Of a stretch of 64,000 nucleotides of DNA, positions 11,901 through 24,800 are shown piece by piece. Made by a program: the position numbers and the translations under genes. Within the stretch, counting starts at the first letter, position 1. Every line of letters starts with the position of its first letter. The notes below the pieces were generated by a model. That model did not search any database. It had not been told where the DNA came from and saw nothing but the letters and a program-made list of their open reading frames with translations. Source of the DNA: Todiramphus chloris collaris (taxonomy: Eukaryota; Chordata; Aves; Coraciiformes; Alcedinidae); the NCBI GenBank assembly GCA_025345505.1, contig JANVCC010000185.1, positions 2,562,767 through 2,626,766 of the forward strand. The letters are read 5' to 3'.

Positions 11901-14881
11901 CGAGGAGATCTTGGCCTTCGTGAACCATCACTGGGATCCGCTGCAGCTGGGGAAGGTAAAAGCACGGGGCAGGCTGGAGAGAGCTGCAGGCTGGGGCAGG
12001 CTGGCGGGTGAAGGGCAGGGCTGGCAGTGAGCTCTGCCCCTTCTCTGGGTTCACGTCCCCTCTCAGCCACTGCCAACCTCAGGGTGTGTTTGCGGGTGGC
12101 TTGTTGGAAAGGGTCGGAACTTTGGGAGCACCCGCTCACCATGGCCTGAGCTGGCTGGTCCCCTGCAGGGAAGGAGATGGAAAACACCTGCCCAGTGGCA
12201 GGAACACCCAGCCTGGGGTGTTTGCACCCGCTGGGAACACACGGCAGCTCCTGTGTGCTGTTCACCCACCCGGGCTGGTGCCAGAACGGGGCATCCCCAG
12301 CGGGCAGCGTTGGCAGTGGAGGATGCTGCTCCCTCAGCCAGGAATGGATGGTGTTGGCACGAGTTGTGGGCAAAGCTGAGGGACCTTTCCTGGGGCTGGG
12401 GCACAGCTGGGGTGGGCAGGGGGTGAAGGGCAGAACGGGATGTGCCCACGTGTCGGCAGTGCCACCAGCAGCTCCACGGCGATGAGCTCGGGCATCTCTG
12501 CAAAGCCATTTGTGGAGTGCTCGGCACGGGCGGCTCCTGCTCTAAATTAGCTTAATCACCTTCCTCTGCTGGGATTTCCCTTTGCTCGGGTGTCGTTCCT
12601 GACAGCTTCCTGGCTGGGGCTGCAGCTGGGAGAAGTGCTGAAGCCAAGGCACATTGGAGCCCCGTCCCTGCCTCGGGACAGCTCCGTGCCCCGTGGCAGT
12701 CGGTGCCAAACGCGGGCAGCTCCGGGCTCCGCTCGGGCATCCCTCTCTCCCTGACCTTGGGCAGGAGCCGAAACCCGGAGTTCGGGTTCCCCCCTCTGTT
12801 TGGTTTTCGCATAACGGCGGCGGGTGCCGAGCCCTGCCTGAGCCCCCCTCTCTCCGCAGCTGACGGGCACCCCGATCTCGGAGCGCGGTCCCCACCTCCT
12901 CAATGCCCTCAACAGCTACAAAAGCAGGTGAGCCCCGGGCGCGGCGAGGGAGGGGGACAGGATGAGATGCAGGATGTTCCTGGGACTCCCCCAGCCCCGG
13001 CTGATGGCTGTTTCCTCCCCGCTGCCACCCAGGTTTCTGTGTGGGAAGGAGATCAAAAAGAAGAAATGCATCTTCCGCCTGCGGATCCGCGTCCCGCCGA
13101 ACCCCCCCAGCAAGGTGCTGCCAGAGAAAGCCCCCGGCGTGAGCGAGAGCGGCTCCTGCGAGCTGAAGAAGAAGGGGAAAAGCAAATACGTACATAAAGA
13201 GAGGTGAGCGGCCGGGTTCTCCCCCGCAGCGCCCCGTGCCCCTGCTCCCCGGGGGTGCCCAGTGGCCTCACCCCTGGTGTTTTGCAGCCTGCTGCCGCGG
13301 CAGCTCCAGCAGCAGAAGCGCCGAGCGGCACAGCGCAAGAGGGCCAAGTTCCTGCTGGAGGATGCCATTCCCAGCGTGAGTCCTTCGCCCCTTCCCGGGA
13401 TTTGGCAGCTGGGTGGGACCCATCCCTAGGGGGGAAGTCCTCGTCAGGTTCCCCAGCTCCTGTGGGAAGGGAGAGCCCTCGTCCTTCTCCCTGAGGTCTG
13501 CAAATGCTCTGTGCCAAGCTGGCTGCCCAGGGGCCGCGGGGCCACGGGAAGGAGCGTGGCGGTGCCCGGGCAGAGGGTGGCGATGCTGGGGCCGTGGGCA
13601 GCACCGCTCCGCTCGGCAGGGACGAGGGAGTGTGTTTCTGTGGCACAGAGCGACTTCACCTCAGCCTGGAGCACCAACCACCACCTGGCCAGCATCTTCG
13701 ACTTCACACTGGATGAGATTCAGAGCCTGAAAAGGTCCGTGTGGCTGGCACTGGGGGGCAGGGGGGCAAGGAGGGGGTAGTTTAAACACCCAGGGCTGGG
13801 GAGGTGCTGGGGGGCCGTGGTGCCCCTTGCACTGGGCTGGGGCTGACTCCTTATCCCATCCCCAGTGCCAGCTCAGGACAGACTTTCCTATCAGATGTGG
13901 ACTCCACGGATGCCGCCAGCACCTCGGGCTCAGCCACCACGAGCCTCTCCTATGAGTCCAGGTGAGGGCTCTGTCCCCTGGTTTGTGTCAGCACTGGTGT
14001 GGCCAGCAGGACTAGAGCGGGGATCATCGCCCTGCACCGGGCACTGGGGAGGCCACCCCTCAAACCCTGGGTTCCGTTTTGGGCCCCTCGCTCCCAGAAG
14101 GACATTGAGGGGCTGGAGTGTGGCCAGGGAAGGGCAACGGAGCTGATGAGGCATACATTTTCTTTCTTTGAAATGGCCTCAGATTGCTCCAGAGGAGGTT
14201 TATGTTGGACCTGAAGAAAAACTTCTTCCCCTTGAGGGTTGTGCAGGGCTGTGCCAGGCTGCCCAGGGCAGTGGTGGAGTCCCCGTGATCCCTGGAGGGG
14301 TTTCCAAGCCGTGGAGCTGTGGTGCTGAGGGACAGGGGGCAGTGGTGCCCTGGCAGTGCTGGGGGAACAGTTAGACCCAGTGACCTTAAAGGTCTCTTCC
14401 CGACAGAACAATTCTATGAATCTCTGGTGTGCTCCCTCCAGGCTCGCAGCGCGGCGGGCACAGCCAGCTCGGGGAGGGGGGCACCTTCTGGGTGCTGCCC
14501 TCACCCCTCCTCTGTCCTCTCCCTCGCAGCCGGAGGACGGTGGGCAGCCGCAAGCGCAAGCTGGCAGTGCCAGCCTACACCTCAGCCGGGGCCAAGAGGA
14601 GAGGCGGGGAGGCGGGCGGGCGGCCGGGCGCGGGCAGCCCCGAGGGCAGCGAGGCAGCCTGTGCTCCCGACCGCCCGGACGATGCCATCGACAGCCACAC
14701 CTTCGAGAGCATCAGCGAGGACGACTCCTCGCTCTCGCACCTCAAATCCTCCATCAGCAGCTACTTCGGGGCGGCGGGCAGGCTGGTCTGCGGGGAGAAG
14801 TACCAGGTGCTGGCACGGCGGGTGACGCTGGAGGGGAAGGTGCAGTACCTGGTGGAGTGGGAAGGCACGACCCCTTACTGA
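8937..14881 (+). CDS. PHF19: PHD finger protein 19 (Polycomb-like 3), complete, 14 coding exons, 588 aa
   Basis: PHF19 is a nuclear PRC2 accessory subunit. Its Tudor domain binds H3K36me3 and its extended-homology region binds CpG DNA, bringing EZH2 to target genes. Coding exons: 8937-9128, 9381-9462, 9576-9671, 9768-9868, 9986-10134, 10457-10552, 10763-10831, 11835-11955, 12860-12927, 13033-13203, 13288-13375, 13649-13734, 13866-13961, 14530-14881. All borders are GT/AG and phases sum to 1767 nt including TGA. The Tudor domain is about residues 42-92, with W52, Y58 and F76 at the aromatic-cage positions and D78 after them. PHD1 is about 98-151 (KCNVC...WFCRRC) and PHD2 about 194-251 (CYCYCGG...CSVC). 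The extended homology segment follows. A conserved Polycomb-like C-terminal segment ends [13 protein letters not shown]. Human PHF19 is 580 aa. The ATG at 8937 is the first in the exon that opens at 8928; the N-terminal 40 residues diverge from the mammalian sequence. MTF2 and PHF1 are paralogs, but sequence and synteny favour PHF19. Confidence 0.96.
9123..9167 (+). repeat. PHF19: tandem duplication of the exon 2 splice donor in PHF19
   Basis: A 21-bp segment (9123-9143) carrying the end of the exon and its donor AAAAGG/GTAAGG is followed directly by a 24-bp copy (9144-9167) with the same donor. The first donor GT is at 9129-9130, the second at 9150-9151. Using the second would add exactly 21 nt (seven codons, VRWAPKR) and keep frame. 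The shorter form matches the mammalian protein. Confidence 0.85.
13990..14425 (+). mobile_element. CR1 LINE 3' fragment in PHF19 intron 14
   Basis: The sequence follows the 3' end of bird CR1 elements. It runs through 'GGCAACGGAGCTGATGAGGC', the 'GACCTGAAGAAAAACTTCTT' area, 'GGCTGCCCAGGGCAGTGGT', 'ATCCCTGGAGGGGTTTCCAA' and 'GACCTTAAAGGTCTCTTCC', then ends in ATTCTATGAATCT, like the CR1 terminal octamer repeats (recalled from family knowledge). It is 5'-truncated, in sense with PHF19, between exons ending 13961 and starting 14530. The left boundary is approximate. Confidence 0.88.
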
Positions 14882-15712
14882 GCCCCGCCAGCCCCTCAGC
14901 CTCTCCCAGAGCCAAACCAGAGGAGATGGGGGTGAGGCGGAGGCCCTGGCCGTGAAGCAGAGGAGGGCTGGGACCCCTCCACCACGCTGGGGGTCCCGGC
15001 TGGGGCCAGCTCCCCGGGAATGGCCAGGGGTGGAGGCAGTGCCCGAGCTGGCACCGTGGGCTGTGCTGCCCTAGGGTGAGACCCGCGGCCTTGCCCTGTG
15101 CCCACTGAATTTTAACAGTTGTTACTGCACTGGCCGCATGGATGCAGAGCGTGGCCCAGCTGCACTTTCCTGGTGTGGAGCCTTCGGCCGAGCCCGAGGC
15201 ACCAACGCGGCGGCGGTGAGAGCAGCGAGGGGCTCTGGCCTTTCTGGGAGGGTCCCCCAGCATGGCTGGGCACCCCTGGGAAAGCTCTGTGTGACCCCAG
15301 AGCCTGCTCACACCGACGGGTGTCACACCCGCACTCACCCGACGTCCAAGCCTTATGGAGCAGACGGGAGGGGGTCCTGCTGCTAAAGCAAAAAGCACCT
15401 CGCTCCCCTCTGCTTTCCCAGCCCATCCCTGGGCCCGTAGGAACCGGGGGGTTCTCCTCCTCCTCCTCATAAACCCATTCAGTAAAGAGATGCGGTTTGT
15501 TTGAAACGAGGGGGCAATGCCCTGCCAACAGCCCCTGGGTGGCCGGAGTTTGCAGCCACGGGGCAGAGGTAGGTGGTCGCGCTCAGCCTGGGACCTGCAC
15601 TGTGTGTGATGATGCACCAGCTTCGTTTCCTCACTCTGACAATCATGGTCCTGGAAGAGATGGGCCACAGGATGCTCCCTTGCCTTAAAACCCCTGTGGG
15701 CACTCCACGGAC

Positions 15713-16112
15713 NNNNNNNNNNNNNNNNNNNNNNNNNNNNNNNNNNNNNNNNNNNNNNNNNNNNNNNNNNNNNNNNNNNNNNNNNNNNNNNNNNNNNNNN
15801 NNNNNNNNNNNNNNNNNNNNNNNNNNNNNNNNNNNNNNNNNNNNNNNNNNNNNNNNNNNNNNNNNNNNNNNNNNNNNNNNNNNNNNNNNNNNNNNNNNNN
15901 NNNNNNNNNNNNNNNNNNNNNNNNNNNNNNNNNNNNNNNNNNNNNNNNNNNNNNNNNNNNNNNNNNNNNNNNNNNNNNNNNNNNNNNNNNNNNNNNNNNN
16001 NNNNNNNNNNNNNNNNNNNNNNNNNNNNNNNNNNNNNNNNNNNNNNNNNNNNNNNNNNNNNNNNNNNNNNNNNNNNNNNNNNNNNNNNNNNNNNNNNNNN
16101 NNNNNNNNNNNN
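15713..16112. other. assembly gap (400 N)
   Basis: 400 consecutive N within the likely PHF19 3'UTR. Open frames that span it have no meaning. Confidence 1.
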
Positions 16113-16333
16113 GGATCTGCCGACCAGGGGGCGACCTGGCAAGGTGATTTTATCGAAAGAGGACTTGGGGAAATGCGCTGGTGTAAGCTGCACGAGGGAG
16201 CTGCAAACCAGAGCCCAAAACGTGGCCCTTAAAAATAAACTTCTGCTTCAGCTACTGCTAAACTAAGGCAGGGGGAGACCCGTGCGGGGTGGTTTGATTC
16301 ATCTCGCAGGCACCGGCGCTTCGTGCGCTGGGA

Positions 16334-16391
16334 GGTGGCGATGGCGATGGCGATGGTGGTGGCGATGGTGATGGTGGTGGTGATGGCGATG
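16334..16391. repeat. GGTGGC/GATGGC trinucleotide-type repeat
   Basis: A degenerate repeat of GGTGGCGAT and GATGGT units, about 58 bp, in the PHF19 3' region. It encodes a His-rich run in the antisense frame, which is a compositional artefact. Confidence 0.85.
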
Positions 16392-17101
16392 CCTCCGGCG
16401 GGGCCGTGGGGCCGAGCAGCAGCCGTGGACGTGGTCTGGGCCAGGCGTGAGCTGCGAGGAGCCGCGTGAGGCTGGCGTGGTGTGCGGGCGAGAAGCTGGT
16501 GCCCGCTTGTGTGGGGCAAGGTCTGGGAGGGGAGGCTCCGTCCGGCTCCGGCCATGGATGGTTCGAGCCCAGCAGGGTTGGGTGTGCTTGGCACCCTCAG
16601 GGTCTGCATCCTGGCTCCTCCGCCGGGACCCCAGCCCTTCGGGAGAGCCTGCTCCTGGCAGGGAGGGGAGCAGCTCCCACAGCCCCTGTCCCACCCCCTC
16701 CTTTGTCTTTGTCACCAAAGGACCTCTTCAAGTGTTTCCCTTTCCCAAGTGCCTGTGGAGCCCTTGTTACTGTCTGGGCTGCTGCCTAAGAGCCGTGCCA
16801 GGGCCCAGCGGGGTTATTCCTGTGGGATGTGCCAAGGGACATTGCACTCCTGGGAGCACCCGCTGCACATGGCCCCGGTTCCTCACCTCTCCCTCTCTGT
16901 TCCCTCTTCTCTCCTCCTGGAGTCACGCAGAGAATTCAATGTGGAGCCTTTAAGACTATTTTTGTTGCAGAGTATATTTTGCAGTAGCTGTTAAGAGACG
17001 TTACCTGGACTGTGCACCTTCTAAAGACTGATGGATTCAGGTTGCTGCTTGTAATAACCACCTCTTGTTATGCCCAAGTTGTAATGAATGTTTGATGTAC
17101 A

Positions 17102-17107
17102 ATTAAA
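17102..17107 (+). terminator. PHF19: candidate PHF19 distal polyadenylation signal ATTAAA
   Basis: ATTAAA followed by a T-run (17114-17126) and GT-rich sequence (GGTTCTTTGTAGTGTC), a good context for 3' cleavage. The alternative proximal site is AATAAA at 16234-16239. Confidence 0.5.
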
Positions 17108-17927
17108 AGGTCCCTTTTTTTTTTTACCATTGCTGGTTCTTTGTAGTGTCAGGATTACTGAGTCTGGGCACGGGGGTCAGTATGTGCTCCTGGGCAGATG
17201 CCCAGTGCCTGCATCAATGCAACTGGTACTGCTGGGTCGTGCTCCGTGCCCGGCCCTTGGCCAGGGAGATGCTGCTTGTGAAGCACAGGAATGGCAGGAG
17301 GCAAGGGGGTGAGTGTGGGCACGGGACAGCGGGGGGCAGAGACACCCCTCACAGTGATGGGTTTTGTAGAGAGGAGCTGCCCTTGCTCACAGTCCTACGG
17401 GCCAACGAGGTCCCAAAGGGCCCCCATCCATTTAATCTTAGCCTAAAACTTGCACATTGCATGATAGAGCCCTGACAGGGCTAAACCAAAGCTTAGCTTT
17501 GGGTGCAGGGCAGACGTGGCCTGGGGTGCTGGTGCTTGCTTCATGCCTTTGTTCCTTTGTGCCAGACCAGGCGCCTGGCTGGGATCATGTTTTTTAGGAT
17601 TGAGTGCGGAAAAGTTTCCTGCTTTCAGAGATCAGACCTTTTCCTCCCCTTCTTCATTCTCCTGCACTTATGAGCCTCTCCTGTGCTACCTCTGATGGTG
17701 TCACACAAGCCCGCAGGCACAGCTCTCGATGCCTGGAGAACACCCTGTGCCACTTCTCCACAAGCCCAAGATGCCCAGGCAGGAGCCAGCGGACCATTGG
17801 TCAGCACCAGGCTGGGGGGAGTCGCTGTGAAACCACCAGGGCCGTTTCCTCCTGCCCAGCTCACTGTGGATGCTGCGCCCACAAACTGGGACAACACGCG
17901 AACCTGCCCAGGTGAGAAATGCTCCTC
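17108..17927. other. spacer between convergent PHF19 and CUTAL
   Basis: 820 bp between the two inferred polyadenylation sites. No gene or repeat recognised on either strand. Confidence 0.5.
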
Positions 17928-18865
17928 TTTATTTCCTTCCACATAACTAACTCAGTATCGTTCCATCGGTTATATCTGGTTAAACTATTAACATGGGCAT
18001 CTTTCCACGAGGTTGAACTTGGCCTGGGTAGAAAGTCAGTGTTCAGGCGTGGCTGGGGGACACAGGGCTGGGGCGATGCCCCGCAGATGGGTGATGCCCA
18101 GCTCCTGCTGGCACTTGCTTTCCCTGAACTGGGAAAACCCACCAAGTTGCTCGGCTCAGCCCGGCTCTCCCTGGCTGGGCAGGTGGGGCAGGGTTGGTGC
18201 CTGTGCTGCTCATGGCTCCCAGCAAATGCTTGTGGCATCTGCTCGAGTTCTTGCTGTCTCCTTGGGTTTTGTAAGAGTCCAACCAGCACGCTGCGTGACA
18301 GCAGGAGAGGCTGTGAGCCGACGCGTCGCGGGGTGCCCGGCCACATCCTGCTGCCTCCAGGCTGGGGAAGCGGGAGGCAGAGCAGGGCAGGATGCTGCGA
18401 CGGCCGCCGCGGGGGAGCAGGGGCCCAGACAGGGTTCCAGGCGCTGGCTGTGGGGACAGGCGGTGCTGGAGGGGCTGCTGGGGGCTGCCAGACCATGGCT
18501 CCCAGCTGGCAGTTGCTGCTGGGGGCCTGAGACAGCCCCCAAAGCTGCAGCGTCCTGACACAAGCATCTCTCCGTATGCTCATCCCAAATGGTGCCCGCA
18601 GCCCTTCCTGGCTTCAGCCTCCGCCTCCTCCGGGCTGCTCAGTGCTCCCTGGAGCACAGGGTCAGGCTGAGGAGGGGATGTTTTGGGTGCAAACAAAAAT
18701 TCCCAATCCCAAGCTTCCGTGTTACAGCAAAGCCTTGAAGATCCAAGCTGTGACCCCACCGGTGGGTACCCCCCTCTCTCCCTCCCTCCCTCCCAGGGAG
18801 CCCAGCGTGGCTCAGCTCCCTTCATCCAGCCTTCCCGAGAGCGAGGTGCTTGCTGCGCTCCTTGG
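17928..18865 (-). other. CUTAL: CUTAL 3'UTR (candidate)
   Basis: On the minus strand, AATAAA is present at 17933-17928, about 0.93 kb past the CUTAL stop. No coding potential resembling a known family was seen in the interval. A CTCCCT-rich patch lies near 18775-18794. The boundary rests on the signal alone. Confidence 0.45.
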
Positions 18866-21800
18866 TTAGTCCTGCGGGACACTTTCCTCTATCCATTTGA
18901 GGTAGAGAGGGTTTCCTTGGTCGATAGGCAGGCTGATGATTTCGGGAATTTCAAAGGGGTGGATGGATCTGGAGTGGAAACAGCCGCGGAGGAGCAGTGT
19001 GACCAACGGCCCGGGGCACAGCGGCCCCGCTCCCGCTCGCAGGCGCAGGAAGCAGAGCTCTCCGCTCCCAGCCGTGCCCCACGCTCTCCGCTGACTTCAA
19101 AGCACCCACATCTTCTTTTTTGCCATGTGAGAATTTTGCTTTGAGTTTGGGGTTTACCGCAGCCAGCAGCTGACTGCCAGGGGCCCAGGCCCAAAGCTGG
19201 CTGCGCTCACCACACAGTGCTTGGGAAGCTCAGGAAATCCTGCCAGGAGGCAGCCAGGGAGGAGGAGAATCCCTCCTCGTCCCCAGTACGGAGGGGCTGG
19301 TTGAAGCCCAGCAGTTGACATTCCTGCCAACCTATTTTGTATTTTCTCCGATGCAAGGTCTGGGTTTTTCTGGTTTATAAGGTACATCAGGAGCATTTAA
19401 CCCCAACCCTGACACTCAAGGAACCTGGCTCCCAAAGCCTGAGCAGGAGTTGGCAGCAAACCTTGGACAGGAATCCCAGTGCTCCCGCAGAGCCAGAGCC
19501 TCACCTGACGTAGTTGGACAATTCATCGATTTTGGACGTCCTTGTTTTCACTAACTGTAGTGAGAAAAAAACAAAACCAAAGCAAAAACCAGGGTAGAAA
19601 TGAAGGGAGCGGAGCAATCCTGCACTGCACCCATCCAGCACGGCTGGCGGCACACGGGAGCCCCTCCTGGGCTCTTCCCCAGGGGTATGTCTCACGGTGA
19701 CAGGGTGGACCATCCCAGGCTGCCACTCCCAGCCACCCACCACTGCCATGCCCACAGGCGCTCAGGGTCCCTGGGTACTGTCCCAAACCTCAGGCAGGTT
19801 GGTGCCACACTCCCCAAACCTGTCCTTTTTGGCTGGAGCTGTCTGGGATGGGCGTCTGCACGGCGCGGGGAACTGTCACTTACCAGCAGTATTTCAGTGG
19901 ATTCTTCCAGTTCCCCTTTCCAGAAATACCTAGGTTTAAAAGAAAAATAAGCATCAGCAAACAGAGCTTGGGGTGCAGTGGTGCTGATTCCCCAGATGGG
20001 GTGTGTGGGGGGGGGGTAGTTTCCCTGCGTGGTGCTTTCTGCACGTGGCCGTTCCTTTACAGAGTGATGCTCAAGAAGCATCTCTGGCCCCCAAAGTCCG
20101 CTGTGCATGCAACTGAGCACCCCGGATTTACAGACCAGAGCCTCCTCTGCTGTGCCAGCCTCGAGAGAGCTGCCCAGGGGGGGTGGCAGGGTAAGGGAGC
20201 TGGGACTGGCGTGGCCGTGGGGGGATGTGTGGTGGTGGCCCCTCTCCAAGCAGCGGTGCCTGCAGGGGTTGCAGCGGGGAGGCTGAGCACGGCAGCATCC
20301 TGCTTTCTCCCTCTCTGTCGCTGCAGGAGAGGAGATGTACTACCCATGACTCAGAGAAGACCTTTCAAAACATTTACATTGACAGAAGGCCACCGCGATT
20401 TCATCTGCGCGCTGGGTTCCTGCAGCAGGAGCCATGCAGAAGCGTTGTGGTGTCTCCTGAGTGGGGCACGGAGGAGAAACCCAGCTGGGGCAGGCAGAGC
20501 AACCTGGCTCGGGCGGCTGTGGCTTGTAGGGGACGAAGCGTAATGGGAAGAGGGGTATTAACTGGGTGTGCCCAGTTTCAGCAGCCTCAGCTGGGGTGTG
20601 GGAGAGTCTGGGAGGGGAGCACTCTGAGGAACCCCTCCTGCAGGGAGGCTGTGATGTGGGGACTTGAGATCTCCTCTTCTCCAGAGGGGCCAAGCCGGGG
20701 TCCTCCTATGAGCAAATGTTTTGGGGCTTTGTCCTTTAACCCCTCTATCAAGCACAGTCCCTTAGAGGGGATGGCTGAGGATCCCTGCAGCGCATGGCTG
20801 GTCACAGTCAGAGATCGAAGATACTGTTCTTCTTTCCTGAAACTGCTGTTTAATATTGTGAAAGCCTTTTCTGGTCCCTATTTTGTCTTCTTTTTAGACC
20901 CTCTAAAAACAGGTGCCATGTCCTCAGGACCATAAATCACCTTGCTCTTTGCTAGATCCCCGTGGAGCCAAGTAATCAAGAAATAAATGGTCCTCACTGG
21001 CAGTCGCAGCATTTGCGCTCCTGGATAAGCTCAGCGCACTTCGCGCGGTCCAGTTCTACCATCCGGACAACACACAGACCCAGCAGCCTTCTGGAAACTT
21101 CCTCCTGGGGCCACGGGGTGTCCATCTCCTCCTTCCCCCCACCCCGGGGAGCCTGGCTTTGCCTTTTCTGGCGGAGAATATTCAGCCCAACTTACAAGGC
21201 CGAGCTCTTCGGCAGGATGTTCACGCAGGCAGCCAGCCTCTTGTCCATGATGGCCCTGGTGAGACAGGATGGGGAGTTAGTGCTGCGGGTCAGTGCTCCA
21301 GCCACGGGGACATTCCCTTCTGCTGCCACTAACAGCTTCCACACTGGGGACGTGGGATCTGGGGTTAATTATTACCCTGGGAAAGCAGAGGCAAAGGTGA
21401 CCTCCAGCTGGAGCTGCTTCAGCTCAGGTTCTCCTGGCACGGCTCTGGGACCCTCCCTGCCGAGTGGGAAGGTTGGGTTCTGCTCCTGACCCGGAGCAGC
21501 ACACGGGACTCGTGCCCCACACAGCGCAAGGACCTGCCCAGTGCCAGCCCTGTGCCCATCTTGCCGTGGGGACACCAGGGCAGGGGCTGAGCCGTGGGGC
21601 TGTGGGAACTGGGGCTGAGGCGGACACAGAGGTGTTTGTCTCCCAGTCCTGTGTTTGTGCTGTTCCACTGTGCCTCTTCCTCACACAGCAGGCTAAACGT
21701 GGATCTTGTTAAATTAACAACATCAGGGTTTTTCTACCCAAAACGTCCTAGAGATCCGAAGCCCAAATAAGTTCCTTCCCTCTGGCTGCCTCCTTCAGCT

Positions 21801-24800
21801 GTGGGCTGATTTGTTATTGCAGAGCTGCCCGCGGCTGCCAGCAGAAGTGATATTTAAGTGATTAAGGAGGACTGAAGCAATCTCAGGGGGGATTTTTAGA
21901 AGAACTAGGCCAAATGTTGTGTTTTCTGAGCACAGTCATGTCTGGGTCCTTCTCAGGGCTCTGGCAGCCCCGTCCCTCCTGTAGGCAGCTCTGCTCAGAG
22001 GCTGCACTAGCAACTTCCCTTTGGGTTTTAACACTGGCCTGACTGCGCACTGCTTTGCACCGAGTGCTTTAGCAGTGCAAACTTTTTACTCCTAGATGAC
22101 CTTGAACTGCAGAGAAGGCTGGAGTGCTGGGGTATTGGAAAGCTCGATCCAACAACCTGCAGAAGTTAACTCCTAGTGAGCTAAAGAATTGAAATAATTC
22201 CTACCACTCGGATTCAAAACTCTCCCCAGAATGCTGTTAAAACTTTGTTATCCTGGGGGTGCCTACAAAACCACAAGGTAAGAAATTCTCAGCTTTCAAA
22301 AAGACAACATCATGAACTATAAAACCAGGACGGACTTGGTCGCTGGCTCGCCTGCCCCTGGAGATGAGCTGGAGGAGCACGAGAGGTGCCTCCTGCATGG
22401 CTGTGACCTGAAGATACCCTGGTCAAAGTCTGAGTGTGCAGCTGCATCAGGCCTCCTGACCTGGCCCCTGAGCCCTACGGAAAGCCGGGCTCGCGTTCGG
22501 AAGCGCACAAGCTCCTCTGCACCTCTCCATCACCAGCCCTGCTCTCTCTGTGCCAGGAGAGCTCAAGGCCAAGGTGCCCTGGGGGGCTGCATGGGCTGTG
22601 CTGGGACAGGGCAGTCGGGGGCAGCCTGGGCACTGCCAGGAGAGCTGCCCTTCCCAACCACCCGACATCATCCTGCCCCTCCAGCAGCACATTGGAAGAA
22701 CCAGTGCCCGGACCCAGCTAACCCGTGGGATGGGGTGTACTGTTTGAGCCATGGCTCAGAGGGACCATGGCCCCAGGGGACAGCCATCCGAGGAGGCTCC
22801 GGCTCGTTTGCTCTCGCCGTGTGTAGCCAGTTCCAGGCATGTGCTGCTTGTAGAGCATCTTGAGTTAATCTGCAGACCAACAAACTTGCAGCAGCACGAG
22901 CGGAGACATCCCCGCTGAGTTTGTCATGTCAAACACATGGCACAAATCATTTTGTTTTTGCCGCATGCAACTTCCAAGGCACTTTAGCACAGGGATCTTT
23001 TGATTCGGGTGAGCACCTTCTAATTGCTTCTGCTCTGTCCCAATAAACTGTGATCCTAAATGAGATCCTGAGCTTTGTTCTACCAAGCTGAGTGGAAATA
23101 AGCGGCCACCATGGGAACAGGAAACGCTGTAAGAAGCCAAACGTGATCTGTGGAAAACGTCTGTATAATATATGATGTCTTTGGGTTGGATACTGAACGT
23201 GTGTTTCTTTGTCCCTGCCTCACAATAGGCTCTGAATTGAGACCGATGAAATATTAATAAGCAGAGAAGCAGAGAAAATGATACACACAAATGTAAGGCA
23301 GAACCAGAGGCTGACAGACTGCTTGGGTGTGAGGTAAGTTATGTGAGGGGCAGTGGCCACACCATCCAGCCCAAAGGGGTCCACTCCTCCCAGCAGGCCC
23401 AGGGGAGAGGTTTCATCTCCTGTGTGGGCTCAGAGGCTTCTTCTGAGGCTTTTAATTTTAGTAATCCAGATAAACTGGGTTAGAACTGATGCAACAAATA
23501 GGCCAAGCACTGGATTCTACCTGTAGCTCATCTTCTTTCATAAACCTTGAAGTTCTTTTCCCTAAAGCCACTGGAAAATGTCCTTGCAGACTGATCCACT
23601 TGGAGCAGCTGCTCAGCTGAGCAATGTAAAGGAAGCATACACACAGCAGCATCAGGAAAAGGTGTGGGGGAAAAGGCGTGAACAAGCCTCGTGTCATCCT
23701 CCACGGCCACGGCTCAGTCATCCACATTCCAGAACAAAGGAATCATGACTCCGCTGGTAAAAATGCAACTGAGGTACATACATCCTAGCAAGGGGGAGTG
23801 ATTTATTTCCTCTCCCTTCCCTGCGAGATAAGGAACAAAGAGTGGAAAGCATTTGCAAGGCTGTGAAGATGCAGCGCTTTCAGGAGCTGATGCTCTTTTC
23901 ACCAGCCATGCCCAGTTACTCCTTTTCTCAGAAGCCACTGAGCGGGGCAGATACCACTCTATTTGAACTTCTTAATACAGCTGCAGTATTTAAGATGACA
24001 AAAACCCCCTTTCAGTAGCCTGTCAGGTGCTGGGCTACTGTTTGGGAACATTCTGAAGAAGATGGAGAGTTCTTGGCAAGCGGCAGGTAGCCGCGAAAAC
24101 AGCACTGGAGGTGTGGCAGGAAACTTAATGGTCCATCATAAACATTTCGCCAGTCAAGACGGCTTCAGTACTTTGAACAGACCATCTATTGAGTCAGGGA
24201 CTGACAGATGGGTGAAAGAAAAAAACCTCTGCGTGCAAAATAACATGCAAAGTATCTCATATATTAAAAGGGGGGGGGGGGGAATGAAGGTAAAGCCCTC
24301 ATTCCTTGAGGTTTGGCTGGTGAGCTGAGTGTGGTACCTCACGCGTGCCCGTTGGGTGTTTGCTGTGGGGCATTTTGGCTTTTATTTATCCTCGGGGCAG
24401 TGCACTGTGCTTTGTCCCTCTCCCAAAACACCCCTCCTGGAATTTGTTACCTGCGTTGTTCTAGAGAAGAAACACTGTGGTAGACCAGACAGCATCTGAG
24501 GAGCCAGAGATTTAGGACGGTGGCTTTAGAATGGGCCTTGCAAACAAAAGGCCGTGCAATAAATCAGAATTGGCTCGATGTTACGGGGGCAGTGGCTTCG
24601 GGGGCAAGCGTTAGCTCTCTTTGAGAAAGCACAGCTCTTGGTAAGCGGGTGTGTGATACAGAGAGAGAGTGTTAGAGAAAAGGAGCAGGGCTCGGGTGGT
24701 GGAAGCACGGCGTGCAGAGAAGCGCAGAGCCTCGCGAGAGACGAGGAAAAGCTTTATTCCACCCTGGAACAATTCGAGCAGAGAAGCAGGGGAAGCGTCT

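Larger units (their letters stand above)
14882..17107 (+). other. PHF19: PHF19 3'UTR (interrupted by an assembly gap)
   Basis: About 2.2 kb from the stop to ATTAAA at 17102-17107. It contains an internal AATAAA at 16234-16239 that could give a shorter transcript, a GGCGAT-type repeat and 400 unresolved bases. No convincing open frame or splice signal was seen. The 3' end is inferred only from the signals. Confidence 0.55.

Noticed and set aside
14754..16193. 479-aa minus-strand open frame spanning the first gap
   Set aside because: A third of it is N; the rest is antisense of the PHF19 last exon and 3'UTR.
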